Below the pieces are notes generated by a model, which saw nothing but the letters and a program-made list of their open reading frames with translations, searched no databases and was not told the origin of the DNA. A stretch of 16,063 bases of DNA from a bacterium. GTDB taxonomy: Bacteria; Actinomycetota; Thermoleophilia; Solirubrobacterales; 70-9. The translations under genes were made by a program, and so were the position numbers. The stretch spans positions 1 to 16,063 of the forward strand of contig PKER01000268.1 in NCBI GenBank assembly GCA_002919115.1, in the 5' to 3' direction. Positions 1 to 6,459 of the stretch are shown here, piece by piece; position 1 is the first letter of the stretch; each line of letters starts with the position of its first letter.

Positions 1-1
1 C

Positions 2-289
2 CCGGCCGGGCCCGGGCTCGCCACGCTCGACGCCGCGGCCGTCGGCGCCCACCTCGAGGTGCGGACCTGGCGGGCCGGCGATCGCATGCGGCCGCTGGGC
101 ATGAGCGGCACGAAGAGCCTGCAGGACCTCTTCACCGACCGCGGGATCCCGCGGTCCGAGCGCCACCGCATCCCCGTCGTCGTCTCCGGCGGGCGGATCG
201 CCTGGGTCGCGGGCGTCGCCGTGGGCGAGGAGTTCCGCGTCCGCGAGGACACGCGGACCGCGGTCGTGCTCACGGTGTCGCGCGGTTGA
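2..289 (+). CDS. tilS: tRNA(Ile)-lysidine synthetase, C-terminal fragment
   Basis: The frame is already open at the window edge, so only the last ~95 residues are present. The fragment contains WRAGDRMRPLGMSGTKSLQD followed by a basic stretch (FTDRGIPRSERHRIPVV) and a short IAWVAGVAVGEEFRV segment. This is the typical C-terminal tRNA-binding domain of TilS, which modifies the wobble C of the AUA-reading tRNA(Ile) to lysidine using ATP and lysine. The catalytic PP-loop ATPase domain lies outside the window, so activity cannot be judged. It ends with TGA 25 bp before hpt, and the tilS-hpt pair is a common actinobacterial and Gram-positive arrangement. The identification rests on the C-terminal domain and on the neighbour. 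Confidence 0.85.
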   Translation, partial: PAGPGLATLDAAAVGAHLEVRTWRAGDRMRPLGMSGTKSLQDLFTDRGIPRSERHRIPVVVSGGRIAWVAGVAVGEEFRVREDTRTAVVLTVSRG

Positions 290-302
290 GCGCGCCGCCG
301 TC

Positions 303-308
303 TACGCT
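303..308 (+). promoter_or_regulatory. -10 box TACGCT placed for leaderless hpt mRNA
   Basis: TACGCT fits the TANNNT -10 consensus and is followed by exactly 6 nt before the GTG start of hpt. Transcription would therefore begin at or next to the start codon. No -35 box and no convincing Shine-Dalgarno are seen. This is an inference from spacing, supported by the same layout at other genes in this window. Confidence 0.55.
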
Positions 309-314
309 GGGGGC

Positions 315-851
315 GTGAACGATCCGGCAGTCGGCGAGATCCTGGTCTCGCCCGAGCAGCTCCAGCAGCGCATCGCCGAGTTGGGCGAGGAGGTGAGCCG
401 CGACTACGCGGACCGCGACCTCTTCATGGTCGGCGTCCTGAAGGGCGCCGTCGTGTTCATCGCGGACCTCATGCGCGAGCTCACGGTCCCCTGCGAGGTG
501 GACTTCATGGCCGTCTCCAGCTACGGCTCGCACACCGACAGCTCCGGCGTGGTGCGCATCCTGAAGGACCTTGACGCCTCGATCGAGGGCCGCGACGTGC
601 TGATCGTCGAGGACATCATCGACTCGGGGCTCACGCTGCACTATCTGATGCGGAACCTGCGCGCGCGCAACCCGCGCTCGCTCGAGGTCTGCGCGCTGCT
701 CACCAAGCCAGAGAGGCGGCGCGTGGATCTGCCCATCAGGTACGTGGGCTTCGAGATCCCTAACCGCTTCGTGATCGGGTATGGGCTCGACTATGCACAG
801 CGCTATCGCAACCTCGGTTTCGTCGCCGCCCTGCAGCCTGAGCAGGAATGA
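315..851 (+). CDS. hpt: Hypoxanthine(-guanine) phosphoribosyltransferase
   Basis: This 178-residue protein has the normal length for a bacterial 6-oxopurine phosphoribosyltransferase. It transfers phosphoribosyl from PRPP to hypoxanthine or guanine in cytoplasmic purine salvage. The PRPP-binding loop VLIVEDIIDSGLTL is at residues 95-108, with the two acidic residues ED before the II-DSG-T core. LKGAVVFIADL (42-52) gives the N-terminal diphosphate-binding loop, SSYG (68-71) belongs to the flexible active-site loop, and VGFEIPNRFVIGYGLDY (144-160) is the purine-binding end. The GTG start is supported by a -10 hexamer 6 nt upstream. It follows tilS closely and precedes ftsH, as in many Gram-positive genomes. 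Confidence 0.93.
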   Translation: MNDPAVGEILVSPEQLQQRIAELGEEVSRDYADRDLFMVGVLKGAVVFIADLMRELTVPCEVDFMAVSSYGSHTDSSGVVRILKDLDASIEGRDVLIVEDIIDSGLTLHYLMRNLRARNPRSLEVCALLTKPERRRVDLPIRYVGFEIPNRFVIGYGLDYAQRYRNLGFVAALQPEQE

Positions 852-861
852 GCCGCCCTGC

Positions 862-969
862 TAGTCTGGAATCACTTGAGCCGGGCCACGAACCCTTTGG
901 GCATGCCGTTTTCTTCGTTTCGCCGCAGCGCTCGGCCGGTGTTTCCGGGCGGGTCACATGAGTTGAGGG
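862..969 (+). promoter_or_regulatory. ftsH upstream region: possible -10 (TAGTCT) and ribosome binding site
   Basis: TAGTCT at 862-867 matches the TANNNT pattern just after the hpt stop and would give a leader of about 100 nt. GAGGG at 965-969 lies 7 nt before the ATG of ftsH and is a plausible Shine-Dalgarno. No good -35 hexamer is visible. Nothing else was recognised in the 125-bp hpt-ftsH gap. Confidence 0.35.
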
Positions 970-976
970 CCTTCCG

Positions 977-2953
977 ATGAGGCGGTTCTTCCGCAGCGCC
1001 CTCTTTCCGATCCTCATCGTCATCGTGCTGGCGTTCTTCGCCCAGCGCCTGATCAACACGGGCGAGCAGGAGGAGACACCGACCTACAACGAGTTCATCA
1101 CCCAGATCCAGAACGATCCGGGGTCGATCGAGAAGCTGACCTTCAACCAGAAGAACCACACGGTTGAGGTCGTCGAGACGGACAAGACCGAGTACTCGAC
1201 CGGCTACCTCCCCGAGCAGGAGGACCGGCTCATCAACATCGCCGAGCGCAACGACATCGAGACTCGGATCGAGGGCACCGGCGGCGGCGGGATCCTCTCG
1301 TTCCTCACCTACCTGCTGCCGTTCATCCTGATCTTCGCCTTCTGGTTCTTCCTGCTGAACCAGATGCAGGGCGGCGGCTCGCGCGTGATGAGCTTCGGCA
1401 AGTCCCGCGCCAAGCGCATGTCGGTCGACGCGCCCAAGATCACCTTCCGCGACGTGGCGGGCGCCGACGAGGCCGTGCAGGAGCTCCAGGAGATCAAGGA
1501 GTTCCTCGAGAACCCCAAGAAGTTCCAGGCGCTCGGCGCGCGCATCCCGAAGGGCGTGCTGCTCTACGGCCCGCCCGGCACCGGCAAGACGCTGCTCGCG
1601 CGCGCGGTCGCGGGCGAGGCCGGCGTGCCGTTCTTCTCGATCTCCGGCTCGGACTTCGTCGAGATGTTCGTCGGCGTGGGCGCGAGCCGCGTGCGCGACC
1701 TGTTCGAGCAGGCGAAGCAGAACTCGCCCTGCATCATCTTCATGGACGAGATCGACGCCGTCGGCCGCCACCGCGGCGCCGGCATGGGCGGCGGCCACGA
1801 CGAGCGCGAGCAGACGCTCAACCAGCTGCTCGTCGAGATGGACGGCTTCGAGATGAAGGACAACATCATCCTCATCGCCGCCACCAACCGGCCGGACATC
1901 CTCGACCCGGCGCTGCTGCGGCCCGGCCGTTTCGACCGCCAGATCGTGGTCGACCGCCCCGACCGCAAGGGGCGCCGGCAGATCCTCGAGGTCCACACCC
2001 GCGGCAAGCCGCTCGCCGACGACATCGACCTGGACGCGCTGGCCGGCCAGACCCCCGGCTTCACCGGCGCCGACCTCGCCAACCTGATCAACGAGGCCGC
2101 CCTGCTGACGGCCCGCTCGGGCAAGCGCGAGATCGGCATGGAGGAGCTCGAGGAGGGGATCATGCGCGTGATCGCGGGCCCCGAGAAGAAGACCCGCGTG
2201 ATGTCCGAGAAGGAGCGGCTGATCACCGCCTACCACGAGATGGGCCACGCGATCGTCGGCCACGTGCTGCCGAACTGCGACCCGGTGCACAAGATCTCGA
2301 TCGTAGGCCGCGGCCAGGCGCTGGGCTACACGATCTCCCTGCCCGGCGAGGACAAGTTCCTGACCACGCGCGCCGAGCTGCACGACACGATGGCGATGAC
2401 GCTGGGCGGCCGCGCGGCCGAGGAGATCATCTTCGGCGAGATCACGACCGGCGCCTCGAACGACTTGGAGAAGGTCACCGCGACGGCCAAGCAGATGGTC
2501 ATGCGCTACGGCATGTCCGAGCGGCTGGGCCCGCGCGTGTTCGGCCACGACCGCGGCCAGCCGTTCCTCGGCCGCGAGTTCTCCTCGGAGCCCGACTACT
2601 CCGACGAGATCGCGCGCGAGATCGACGACGAGATCCGCCGCATCGTCGAGGAGGCCCACCAGACCGCCAAGGACATCCTCACCGAGTACCGCGAGCAGCT
2701 GGACCGCATCTCGAAGATCCTCGTCGAGCGCGAGACGATCGACGCCAAGCAGTTCCAGGCGCTGTTCGAGGGCGCGTCCGAGGAGGAGGTCTTCGGGCCG
2801 TCCGAGGAGGCCGAGCCCGAGCGCCAGCCCGAGCCGGAGCCCGAGGCCGAGCGCAAGCCGAGCCGCGAGGGCCCGCGCCCGGTGACGCGGCCGCGCCCGG
2901 GGTTCGCCGGCGGCAGCGCCGAGATGCGCTCCGACGGCCCCAAGCGCCCGTAG
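977..2953 (+). CDS. ftsH: ATP-dependent zinc metalloprotease FtsH
   Basis: This 658-residue protein is a full-length FtsH, the membrane-anchored hexameric AAA+ protease that extracts and degrades misfolded membrane proteins and regulators. An N-terminal membrane segment (about 7-23) and a second one (about 106-128) bracket an ~80-residue extracytoplasmic domain. The AAA module has Walker A GPPGTGKT (198-205), Walker B FMDEID (255-260) and the second region of homology with RPGRFDR (315-321). The zinc protease site is HEMGH (420-424), with a likely third ligand Asp in SNDLEK near 496. Most relatives have HEAGH, so the Met is a small oddity that leaves the HExxH ligands intact. The Glu/Pro/Arg-rich tail from about 605 looks disordered. 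ATG 977 has GAGGG 7 nt upstream. Confidence 0.96.
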   Translation: MRRFFRSALFPILIVIVLAFFAQRLINTGEQEETPTYNEFITQIQNDPGSIEKLTFNQKNHTVEVVETDKTEYSTGYLPEQEDRLINIAERNDIETRIEGTGGGGILSFLTYLLPFILIFAFWFFLLNQMQGGGSRVMSFGKSRAKRMSVDAPKITFRDVAGADEAVQELQEIKEFLENPKKFQALGARIPKGVLLYGPPGTGKTLLARAVAGEAGVPFFSISGSDFVEMFVGVGASRVRDLFEQAKQNSPCIIFMDEIDAVGRHRGAGMGGGHDEREQTLNQLLVEMDGFEMKDNIILIAATNRPDILDPALLRPGRFDRQIVVDRPDRKGRRQILEVHTRGKPLADDIDLDALAGQTPGFTGADLANLINEAALLTARSGKREIGMEELEEGIMRVIAGPEKKTRVMSEKERLITAYHEMGHAIVGHVLPNCDPVHKISIVGRGQALGYTISLPGEDKFLTTRAELHDTMAMTLGGRAAEEIIFGEITTGASNDLEKVTATAKQMVMRYGMSERLGPRVFGHDRGQPFLGREFSSEPDYSDEIAREIDDEIRRIVEEAHQTAKDILTEYREQLDRISKILVERETIDAKQFQALFEGASEEEVFGPSEEAEPERQPEPEPEAERKPSREGPRPVTRPRPGFAGGSAEMRSDGPKRP

Positions 2954-2987
2954 CGAGACTTTCGGAACGGGACGAAGGGGGGTCGGG

Positions 2988-2993
2988 TAGGTT
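2988..2993 (+). promoter_or_regulatory. -10 box TAGGTT deciding the folP start
   Basis: TAGGTT lies 7 nt before GTG 3001. This spacing suits a leaderless transcript and argues for GTG 3001 over the in-frame TTG at 2992, which overlaps the hexamer itself. The box is 34 nt after the ftsH stop. No -35 box is evident. Confidence 0.5.
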
Positions 2994-3000
2994 GGCCGCC

Positions 3001-3810
3001 GTGCGCGTGATGGGCATCGTCAACGTGACGCCGGACTCGTTCTCCGACGGCGGGCTCTTCCTCGATCCCGAGGCGGCGATCGCGCACGGCCGGGAGCTCG
3101 TCGAGCAGGGCGCGGACATCGTCGACGTGGGCGGCGAGTCGACCCGGCCCGGCGCCGACCCCGTGTCCGCAGAGGTGGAGCGCGAGCGCACCGAGCCCGT
3201 GGTGGCCGCGCTCGCGGCGGACGGCGCGACGGTGTCGATCGACACCTCGAAGGCCGAGGTGGCGCGCGCCGCGCTCGACGCCGGCGCCACGATCGTGAAC
3301 GACGTGACCGCGCTGCGCGGCGACCCCGAGCTCGCCGATTTGTGCGCCGAGCGGGGCTGCACGGTCGTGCTCATGCACATGCTCGGCACGCCGCGCACGA
3401 TGCAGGACGACCCGCGCTACGACGACGTGGTCGGCGACATCCGGCGCTTCCTCGCCGAGCGCATCGAGTGGGCGGTCGGCCGCGGGATCGCCGAGGAGCG
3501 GATCTGGATCGACCCGGGCATCGGCTTCGGCAAGACGGTCCAGCACAACCTGGAGCTGCTCAACCGGCTCGGCGAGTTCCGCGCGCTGGGCCGGCCGATC
3601 CTGATCGGCACGTCGCGCAAGAGCTTCATCGGCAGGCTCACGGGGCGCGAGCCGCGCGAGCGGCTGGGCGGGACGGTCGCGTCGAACGTGCTCGCGTACC
3701 TGCGCGGCGCCGAGATCTTCCGCGTCCACGACGTCGCGCAGGTGCGCGACGCGCTGCGCGTGGCCGCGGCGATCCTGGGCGAGGAGCCGGGCGAGGCGCT
3801 CGCTGACTAG
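3001..3810 (+). CDS. folP: Dihydropteroate synthase
   Basis: FolP condenses 6-hydroxymethyl-7,8-dihydropterin diphosphate with p-aminobenzoate to make dihydropteroate; it is the sulfonamide target. With the chosen GTG the protein has 269 residues, normal for the family. It begins almost directly with the signature GIVNVTPDSFSDGG (5-18). Then follow DIVDVGGESTRPGA (diphosphate-binding loop), VSIDTSK, NDVTALRG, WIDPGIGFGKT and LIGTSRKSFIGRL, all diagnostic of the TIM-barrel pterin site. An in-frame TTG at 2992 would add only three residues and conflicts with the -10 hexamer. It is followed at once by folB and then folK, forming a three-gene folate block. The GTP cyclohydrolase gene folE, which lies between ftsH and folP in mycobacteria, is absent here. 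Confidence 0.95.
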   Translation: MRVMGIVNVTPDSFSDGGLFLDPEAAIAHGRELVEQGADIVDVGGESTRPGADPVSAEVERERTEPVVAALAADGATVSIDTSKAEVARAALDAGATIVNDVTALRGDPELADLCAERGCTVVLMHMLGTPRTMQDDPRYDDVVGDIRRFLAERIEWAVGRGIAEERIWIDPGIGFGKTVQHNLELLNRLGEFRALGRPILIGTSRKSFIGRLTGREPRERLGGTVASNVLAYLRGAEIFRVHDVAQVRDALRVAAAILGEEPGEALAD

Positions 3811-3813
3811 ATT
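3808..3813 (+). promoter_or_regulatory. -10 box TAGATT overlapping the folP stop codon
   Basis: The TAG stop of folP (3808-3810) is also the first half of TAGATT, which stands 6 nt before the ATG of folB. folB may thus have its own leaderless promoter inside the folate operon. Inferred from position and sequence only. Confidence 0.5.
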
Positions 3814-3819
3814 CGCGGC

Positions 3820-4236
3820 ATGGACGCGCACGGCAACGACACGGAGGCCTCGGTCGAGATCGAGATCCGGGGGCTCTCGATCTACACGCACCACGGGGTC
3901 TCCGACGCCGAACAGGAGGTGGGGCAGCGGCTCGAGTTCGACGTGAGCTTCGACGTGCCGTCGCCGGACGCGCTGCTCACCGACCGGCTCGAGGACACCA
4001 TCGACTACGGGGAGGTCTGCGACCTGATCGCCCTCGCAGCGACCGAGCGCAGCTACAGGACCCTGGAGCGCCTGTGCCACGTGATCGCCGAGCGGCTCGT
4101 GGAGCGCTACGGCTGCGAGCACGTGCGCGTGCGCGCCGCCAAGCCGGAGCCGCCGCTGCCGCTCTCGCTCGAGGAGGTCGCGGTCGAGGTCGTGCACGAG
4201 CGGCCGTTCGACGACGACGAGGACGACGAGGGCTGA
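3820..4236 (+). CDS. folB: Dihydroneopterin aldolase
   Basis: FolB converts 7,8-dihydroneopterin to 6-hydroxymethyl-dihydropterin and glycolaldehyde, supplying FolK. The protein has 138 residues. It opens with IEIRGLSIYTHHGVSDAEQE, matching the family's substrate-binding region with GxxxxxHHGVxxxE-type spacing. DTIDYGEVC and the segment RTLERLCHVIAERL complete the tunnelling fold. A core of about 115-120 residues is normal for the family; the extra length is an acidic C-terminal tail (DDDEDDEG). It starts 9 bp after folP and ends 5 bp before folK. Confidence 0.94.
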   Translation: MDAHGNDTEASVEIEIRGLSIYTHHGVSDAEQEVGQRLEFDVSFDVPSPDALLTDRLEDTIDYGEVCDLIALAATERSYRTLERLCHVIAERLVERYGCEHVRVRAAKPEPPLPLSLEEVAVEVVHERPFDDDEDDEG

Positions 4237-4241
4237 GCGGG

Positions 4242-4742
4242 ATGCCCGAGCGCGTCGGTTATCTGGGGCTGGGCTCCAACGTCGGCGAGCGCGAGGCGAA
4301 CCTGCGGCGCGCGCTCGAGCTCCTCGAGGCGCGCGGCGTGGTCGTCGAGGCGGTCTCCTCGGCGTACGAGACGGAGCCCGTCGGCGAGATCCTCGACCAG
4401 CCCGACTTCCTCAACGCGGCGGCGCGGGTGCGCACCGCGCTGGAGCCGCTCGAGCTGCTCGACGTCTGCAAGGAGGTCGAGGCCGAGCTCGGGCGGGCGT
4501 TCGGCGGCCCGCGCCACGGCCCGCGGCCGATCGACGTCGACCTGCTCCTGCTCGGCGACATCGAGCTCGAGCACGAGCGCCTGCGCCTGCCGCACGCCGA
4601 GGTCACGAGCCGCCGCTTCGTGCTCGTGCCGCTGCTCGAACTCGAGCCCAGCCTCGAGCTGCCCGACGGCACGCGGCTCGCCGACGTGCTCGCCGGCTTC
4701 GGGCCCGGCCAGCGGGTCGAGCGGGTCGGGGCCCTGCGCTAG
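4242..4742 (+). CDS. folK: 2-amino-4-hydroxy-6-hydroxymethyldihydropteridine diphosphokinase (HPPK)
   Basis: FolK transfers diphosphate from ATP to 6-hydroxymethyl-dihydropterin, giving the FolP substrate. The 166-residue protein carries the N-terminal YLGLGSNVGERE (7-18), SSAYETEPVG (39-48), PDFLNAA (54-60) and the signature RHGPRPIDVDLLLLG (91-105), whose two Asp residues bind Mg-ATP. HAEVTSRRFVLVPLLEL (118-134) completes the family pattern. The ATG is 5 nt after the folB stop, suggesting translational coupling; GAGGG lies about 9 nt upstream. Its TAG stop shares the tetramer CTAG with the stop of the convergent gene on the other strand, so the two coding regions overlap by 4 bp. Confidence 0.94.
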   Translation: MPERVGYLGLGSNVGEREANLRRALELLEARGVVVEAVSSAYETEPVGEILDQPDFLNAAARVRTALEPLELLDVCKEVEAELGRAFGGPRHGPRPIDVDLLLLGDIELEHERLRLPHAEVTSRRFVLVPLLELEPSLELPDGTRLADVLAGFGPGQRVERVGALR

Positions 4743-5494
4743 GCGGAGCCGCCGCTCGCGGCCCGCAGGGGCTCGAGCCACGCCTCCGGCAGGACGGGCG
4801 GGATGCGCCCTGGGTAGTCGGGGATGAGCCGCAGCGCGTGCTGGCCCACGGGGCGGCCCTCGATGTGCGGGCGCAGGTCATCCAGGGTCATCGCGAGGCG
4901 GATCGAGCCCGCGACCTGGAAGTCGGCCGCGGTCGTGCCGCCGAGCGTGCCGTCGGCGATCCAGTCGTCGATCCGCTTGAGCATGCCGGGCAGCGCCGCC
5001 AGATCGTCGCGGACGCGCGTGTCGCTGATCCCGTGCATGCGGAACTCGGCGGCGAAGATCGGCGCCGCGGTCTTGATCGCGAGCCCGACCGGGACCCCCA
5101 GCCGGGCGCCCTCGGTGTAGCTGCGCATCGAGTCGGGGCTGCGCCTGAAGGCCTGCCAGAGGATGCGGCGCACGGCGCGCTGGGGGACCTCCTCGGCCCA
5201 GCGCTCGGCGTCCTCGATGGCGACGCGCTCGGCGGGGTCGGAGGGGAAGAGGGGCGGCTCGGGCCGGACGCGGTCGAGCGCCTTGGAGATCGCGCGGGAG
5301 CCGGTGAGCTTCTCGCCGTCGAGGCGCAGCGAGGGGACGGTGGTCCCGGGGAAGCGCAGCGCGAACAGGACGGCGTGGCTGACCACCGGCAGCATGTCGA
5401 CCCTGCGGTATTCGATGCCCTTGTACTCGAGCATCCGCCGCACTGCCATCGCCGGGTGCGAGCCGGGGATCACGTAGAGCGTCGCGCGCGGCAC
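4739..5494 (-). CDS. Glutathione S-transferase-like protein
   Basis: This is a 251-residue soluble protein read from a GTG start. The first ~80 residues look like the thioredoxin-fold N-terminal domain of a glutathione S-transferase: a beta strand ATLYVIPGSHPAMAVRR, a TVPSLRLDG segment with the cis-proline position (Pro 54), and GSRAISKAL (65-72) where GSTs usually carry E-S-x-A-I. The remainder is helical and poorly conserved, as expected for a GST C-terminal domain. No CxxC is present, so it is not a glutaredoxin. The substrate is unknown, and many actinobacteria make mycothiol rather than glutathione, so the name describes the fold only. It is the only minus-strand gene in the left block and is convergent with folK. 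Confidence 0.72.
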   Translation of the reverse strand: MPRATLYVIPGSHPAMAVRRMLEYKGIEYRRVDMLPVVSHAVLFALRFPGTTVPSLRLDGEKLTGSRAISKALDRVRPEPPLFPSDPAERVAIEDAERWAEEVPQRAVRRILWQAFRRSPDSMRSYTEGARLGVPVGLAIKTAAPIFAAEFRMHGISDTRVRDDLAALPGMLKRIDDWIADGTLGGTTAADFQVAGSIRLAMTLDDLRPHIEGRPVGQHALRLIPDYPGRIPPVLPEAWLEPLRAASGGSA

Positions 5495-5500
5495 ACCCCA

Positions 5501-5506
5501 TTCCTA
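5501..5506 (-). promoter_or_regulatory. -10-like TAGGAA upstream of the GST-like gene
   Basis: On the minus strand TAGGAA is followed by 6 nt and then the GTG start at 5494, the same geometry as neighbouring leaderless genes. The sixth base is A instead of T, so the match is weaker. It forms one side of a divergent promoter region with coaX. Confidence 0.35.
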
Positions 5507-5596
5507 CCACTCTCCCGGCGCCGTGTCTCGCGCTTCGGCGGCTGGCGGGGCGCTTGCGAGCGGCCGCCGGCGGGCGCCCGGCCGCCCATTCATGGG

Positions 5597-5602
5597 TATT
5601 TT
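5597..5602 (+). promoter_or_regulatory. -10 box TATTTT for leaderless coaX
   Basis: TATTTT stands out as an AT-only hexamer in a very GC-rich stretch, with 6 nt to GTG 5609. It supports that start rather than any of the longer in-frame upstream starts. Confidence 0.6.
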
Positions 5603-5608
5603 GCGCGC

Positions 5609-6376
5609 GTGCTGCTCGCCGTCGACGTCGGCAACACCCAGACCCACCTCGGCGCCTTCCGGGGATCGGAGCTGCTGCACCACTGGCGGTTCCAGACCCG
5701 TGCCGGGATGACCGGCGACGAGATCGCCGAGCGCATCAGCGCGTTCATGACGCTGCGCGGGATGGCGCTCGCCGACGTCGAGGCCGTGATCGTCTCGTCG
5801 GTGGTGCCCCCGCTGGGCGCCCAGTACGAGCTGCTCGTCGAGCGCTACATCGAGGGCGGGCGTTTCTTCATCGTCGGCCCGGGCCTGCGCACCGGCATGC
5901 CGATCCGGATCGACAACCCCCACGAGGCGGGCGCGGACCGGCTCGTCAACGCGGTGGCCGCGTACGACCGGGTCGGGGGCGCCTGCTGCGTCGTCGACTT
6001 CGGCACCGGCATCAACTTCGACGCCGTCTCCGCGGACGGCGAGTACGTGGGCGGCGCGATCGCGCCGGGCGTGGAGATCTCGCTCACCGCGCTGACCGAG
6101 CGCGGCGCCCGCATCCCGCGGATCGACCTGGCCGCGCCCTCGGCCGCGATCGGCAAGTCCACCCGCGCCGCGATCCAGTCGGGCGTGGTCTACGGATTCG
6201 CGGGCCTGATCGACGGCGTCGCCTCCCGGATCGCCGAGGAGCTCGGCGGCGACGTCCCGTTCATCGCCACCGGCGGGCTGGCGAGGGCGATCGTGCCCTT
6301 CTGCGAGTCGATCTCCGAGATCGACGAGCTGCTCACGCTGAGGGGCCTGCGCCTGATCTACGAGCGCAACGCGTAG
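5609..6376 (+). CDS. coaX: Type III pantothenate kinase
   Basis: CoaX phosphorylates pantothenate, the first step of coenzyme A synthesis, and belongs to the acetate kinase/Hsc70 superfamily. The 255 residues match the family length exactly from GTG 5609. The phosphate-binding DVGNTQTHLG is at 6-15, with catalytic-type Asp 6. SSVVPPL is at 63-69, the pantothenate-site GADR at 108-111, and DFGTGINFDAV at 130-140 is the second ATP-binding motif. GGAIAPGVEIS (148-158) and GKSTRAAIQSGVVYGFAGLIDG (182-203) complete the family pattern. Many CoaX proteins read DxGTATTxD where this one has GTGIN; actinobacterial members are known to vary here. The open frame continues far upstream, but only as antisense of the GST-like gene. 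Confidence 0.93.
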   Translation: MLLAVDVGNTQTHLGAFRGSELLHHWRFQTRAGMTGDEIAERISAFMTLRGMALADVEAVIVSSVVPPLGAQYELLVERYIEGGRFFIVGPGLRTGMPIRIDNPHEAGADRLVNAVAAYDRVGGACCVVDFGTGINFDAVSADGEYVGGAIAPGVEISLTALTERGARIPRIDLAAPSAAIGKSTRAAIQSGVVYGFAGLIDGVASRIAEELGGDVPFIATGGLARAIVPFCESISEIDELLTLRGLRLIYERNA

Positions 6377-6433
6377 GGCGCGGGCGAGCGCAACGCGTAG
6401 GGCGCGGGCGGGCGCAACGCGTAGGGCGCGGGC
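6362..6433 (+). repeat. Three tandem copies of a 24-bp unit at the coaX 3' end
   Basis: The unit begins GAGCGCAACGCGTAGGGCGC and ends GGGC. Copies are at 6362-6385, 6386-6409 and 6410-6433. Copies 1 and 2 are identical; copy 3 differs by one base (GGG instead of GAG at its start). Copy 1 encodes the last CoaX residues ERNA and the stop, so the stop codon has been triplicated in frame. Recent slippage or duplication is the likely origin. Confidence 0.9.
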
Positions 6434-6457
6434 GGGCGGACCCCGAAGCCGCCCGCC
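6431..6457 (+). terminator. GC-rich hairpin after coaX, possible terminator
   Basis: GGCGGGCGG (6431-6439) pairs perfectly with CCGCCCGCC (6449-6457) across a 9-nt loop. No T-run follows, so it is either a U-tract-less terminator or simply a stable 3' end structure. It overlaps the end of the third 24-bp repeat. Confidence 0.45.
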
Positions 6458-6459
6458 AC

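Noticed and set aside
872..2659. 595-residue open frame antisense to ftsH
   Set aside because: Composition (Leu, Val, Ala, Arg, Asp, His runs) is typical of GC-rich antisense frames, and ftsH itself is unmistakable.
4838..5608. Long N-terminal extension of CoaX
   Set aside because: The stretch is mostly antisense of the GST-like gene and has no homology flavour. A -10 box and the family N-terminus DVGNT place the start at 5609.
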